Positions 61,816 through 64,000 of a stretch of DNA of 64,000 nt are shown piece after piece. Source of the DNA: Strix aluco (Eukaryota; Chordata; Aves; Strigiformes; Strigidae); assembly GCF_031877795.1 (NCBI RefSeq), contig NC_133971.1:63362463-63426462 (forward strand). Reading direction: 5' to 3'. Numbering within the stretch: the stretch's first letter is position 1; each line of letters starts with the position of its first letter. The notes beneath the pieces are model-generated. The model was not told the origin of the DNA. It saw only the letters and a list, made by a program, of their open reading frames with translations, and did no database searches. The position numbers and the translations under genes were made by a program.

Positions 61816-62549
61816 TGAAGTACTGGGCGGTCCTGACTGAACAAGATGATGTGGTTTTAAAAACAACTAACCTGGTAAACCCTGCAGTTTTTTTAAGTTC
61901 TACACAAGAAGAAGGGCAGCTGGAGCATGACTGCCTGACTAACATTGAACATGTGTACTCCAGTTGACAGGATTTGAAGGACACACTGTTGGAAGATCCC
62001 AACTGGGAGTTATACACAGACGGCAGCAGCTTTGTGAAACGTGGAGTTCAATACTCTGGATATGCTGTAACAACAGACAACTCGATTGTAGAGGAAAATG
62101 CATTGTCTGGCACCACTTCAGCTCAAAAGACAGAACTCATTGCTTTAACTAGAGATCTTGAATTAAGTGAAAAGAAGAAAAACATCTGGACTGAATCAAA
62201 GTGTGCTTTTGGAGTAGTACATGTCCATGGAGTCTTGTGGAAAGAAAGAGGATTATTGTCCTCTCAGGGAGCAAATATTAAATGTCAGGATGAAATTTCG
62301 CAATTATTGCAAGCAGTTCAGAAACCAACTCAGGTAGCAATCATGCACTGTAAAGCACATCAGGTTGGGAATACAAAAGAAATCGGAGGAAATAACTTAG
62401 CAGATAGGACTGCCAGAAGAGCAGCGGAAGAAATAACATCACAAATGGCATTGATTCCAACCCAGACAGTAGTTTTCCCAAGGGAGAAACCTAAATATTC
62501 AGAAGAAGATGATAAATTGGGGCAATTATTTATGCTAGGAAAATTTTAG
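61791..62549 (+). pseudogene. pol: ERV pol: connection end and RNase H
   Basis: After the G6 run the frame reads GGHWLSPSRMMKYWAVL and is stopped by TGA 61965-61967, probably a decayed CGA Arg codon. RNase H follows in the same frame: first acid in TDGSS (62019-62021), Glu in KTELIAL (62133-62135), then WTESK where Glu (62193-62195) replaces the expected catalytic Asp, HCKAHQ, and the last Asp in NLADRTAR (62403-62405). It ends at TAG 62547-62549 after a further frameshift. Confidence 0.9.
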
Positions 62550-62554
62550 CTGGA

Positions 62555-62782
62555 TGGTGGGTGATGTCTAATGGACAAGTAATAATACCACCTCTTCTAA
62601 TGAGAGAAATAATTCAGGTAAAACATCAGGAATGTCATTGGGGTGTAGAGGCTTTGGTAACCCTTTTAAAAAGACAAGTAGTATCAGTTAAGATGCTAGG
62701 AACTGCCAAAATGATAACTGCAAAATTCAAAGCATGCTTGAAAAATAATCCAGTACTAAAGAAAAAAGGTTCAAATGGGTAA
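62555..62782 (+). pseudogene. pol: ERV pol: integrase N-terminal zinc domain (broken)
   Basis: A new frame relative to RNase H. Contains PLLMREI, the two His as KHQECHWGVEAL, and KFKACLKNNP, where the first Cys of the expected C-x2-C has become Phe (62726-62728); the second Cys (62735-62737) remains. Zinc binding is therefore unlikely. In-frame stops TAA 62780-62782 and TGA 62798-62800 separate it from the catalytic core. Confidence 0.88.
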
Positions 62783-62800
62783 ACTCAAATCTGGAACTGA

Positions 62801-63442
62801 ACAGGAGACTATTGGCAAGTAGACTTTTCAGAGTTGCCTAGACAAAATGGGTATCGGTACCTTCTGGTGGGGGTTGATACTTTTACAGGATGGCCAGAAG
62901 CCTTTCGTTGTCATACTACTCAGGCAAAAGAGGTTGTAAAATGGTTACTACAAGAAATAATCCTGAGATTTGGAGTCCCTATTGGGATGTCTTCAGATAG
63001 AGGCCCACACTTTGTTGCTGAAGTACTACTACAAAGTTTTTGTAAAACTCTGGGAATTACTTGGGATTTACATACTCCATGGAGGCCACAATCCAGCGGA
63101 AAGGTAGAAAGAATGAATCAGACTCTAAAAAGGCAAATTAGCAAAATATGTCAAGAAACTAATTTAAAGTGGCCTCAGGCACTTCCACTGTCATTGTTGC
63201 AAATCAGGGTACAACCAAAAAGTGGCACATCAGTTAGTCCTTATGAATTACTATATGGGAAACCATATGAATCTCTGGAACCAAATCCAAATATGCATGT
63301 AAAAGGAAAACAAGATACGTATAATTATTTACTCTTCTTAGGAAAAACCCCATCTGCAATCCAAAACGCAGTAGTGTGGGACAGACCTTTGCCCTGGAAA
63401 ATCCAGTACATGACTTTCAACCTCGAGACTACATCTACATGA
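62801..63442 (+). pseudogene. pol: ERV pol: integrase catalytic core
   Basis: Opens GDYWQVDFSELPRQ; the frame is free from 62801. The DDE triad is intact: Asp in VDFSE (62822-62824), Asp in SSDRGPHF (62996-62998) and Glu in GKVERMN (63107-63109). I count 36 residues between the second Asp and the Glu, one more than the canonical 35. The core continues through SVSPYELLYGKPYE. Beyond about 63380 the conserved reading moves to another frame, so the ORF end at 63442 is artefactual. Confidence 0.93.
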
Positions 63443-63636
63443 AGACGTGGACTCCTGAACCCTTACAAGACTGCTGGAAAGGACCCTTTCAAATACTGCT
63501 GACTACCTTTACAGCTATCAAAATCGCAGACTCAGATGCGTGGATACACTATACTAGAGCGGAGAAGGCACCCCCTTCCTGGAAGATCATTAGTAGGGAT
63601 CCAGGAACTTCAAAACTGACTCTAAAATATACTTAA
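63376..63636 (+). pseudogene. pol: ERV pol: integrase C-terminal domain
   Basis: Reads FQPRDYIYMKTW, WKGPFQILLTTFTAIKI and WIHYTRAEKAPP, the SH3-like DNA-binding tail of gammaretroviral integrase, to TAA 63634-63636. Its frame is displaced by a frameshift at about 63370-63400 from the catalytic core. Confidence 0.9.
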
Positions 63637-63688
63637 CTTTATATATCGATTGGAAATTGTTTTAGATTTTATTTTAATCTGGAAACTA

Positions 63689-64000
63689 ATGCTGGTGGAA
63701 TTCTGGTTAGAGGTAACAATCAAAAGACAAAACACGACTGAGAATTATGAGGAAATATTAGACCTGAAGGTGAGGAATAGAAGGCAGGTAGAAACAGAAC
63801 AGCTAATATACCTCCCAAAGAAAACACCAGAAGAAAATTTGATGTTGGGATTAATTAAGGAATTTGCCAATTTGCGGAACGTAACACAAATTACTGCTTG
63901 TTTACCGATACCAAGAGCAGTAGATGAATCTGTTCCATGGGGAATTTTAACCATGAATTTGACCAGTTTAAGACACAAAAATGAGACTACTCATTGCGAA
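63689..64000 (+). CDS. env: ERV env-like N-terminal region, open to window edge
   Basis: From ATG 63689, 104 codons without a stop run off the window. It begins 53 bp after the pol stop, the expected place for env. The product has several N-glycosylation sequons (NTT, NVT, NLT, NET) and a Cys in ITACLPIP, as a surface glycoprotein would; no clear signal peptide is visible at this Met. Identification rests on position and glycosylation pattern, not on a recognised motif. Whether the frame stays open downstream is unknown. Confidence 0.55.
   Translation, partial: MLVEFWLEVTIKRQNTTENYEEILDLKVRNRRQVETEQLIYLPKKTPEENLMLGLIKEFANLRNVTQITACLPIPRAVDESVPWGILTMNLTSLRHKNETTHCE

Noticed and set aside
1..64000. 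CRISPR arrays, tRNA/rRNA genes, operons, phage genes
   Set aside because: Nothing in the sequence supports them; this is vertebrate nuclear DNA.

Overview
The window is AT-rich vertebrate nuclear DNA and almost certainly from a bird. It carries CR1 LINEs with the typical octamer tail, avian-style ERV LTRs (several sharing one 3' terminus), a long pentamer microsatellite and a class I (gamma-like) endogenous retrovirus. The only confidently recognised host gene is PHAX, which lies in the human 5q23 block that largely corresponds to the chicken Z, so a Z-linked position is an inference. No bacterial, phage or CRISPR features are present.

Layout. 1-36.8 kb: a gene-poor flank with no coding exon I can name. 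It starts with a CR1 5' fragment (minus) and contains LTR copies at about 3.4-4.4, 8.6-9.1, 11.15-11.6, 18.3-18.6, 19.9-20.5 and 35.8-36.4 kb, a CR1 3' end at 30.9-31.6 kb, a (GAATA)28 array, a TG repeat and a perfect 52-bp tandem duplication. Three minus-strand segments at 33.1-34.1 kb look like phase-compatible exons but remain unproven. 36.9-37.8 kb: a CpG island with a YY1-type motif that serves as the PHAX promoter. 37.37-47.10 kb: PHAX, complete in five coding exons (396 codons plus stop), with an antisense LTR-like insertion in intron 3. 47.1-59.0 kb: downstream flank with a perfect hairpin just past the PHAX stop, an antisense CR1 and otherwise no recognisable gene. 59.0-64.0 kb: 5' LTR, leader, internally deleted gag, then pro, RT, RNase H, integrase and the start of an env-like frame that runs off the window. 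The provirus is defective (several frameshifts, stops, lost key residues) but keeps YVDD and the integrase DDE triad.

How it works together. PHAX is a housekeeping adaptor for capped snRNA export, driven by its own CpG-island promoter. Everything else recognisable is selfish DNA at various stages of decay, from short CR1 relics to a fairly young-looking provirus. I found no convincing undescribed system. The best second looks are the minus-strand exon candidates, the provirus peculiarities (in-frame UGA at gag/pol, open env frame, breaks at homopolymers) and the 3' hairpin.
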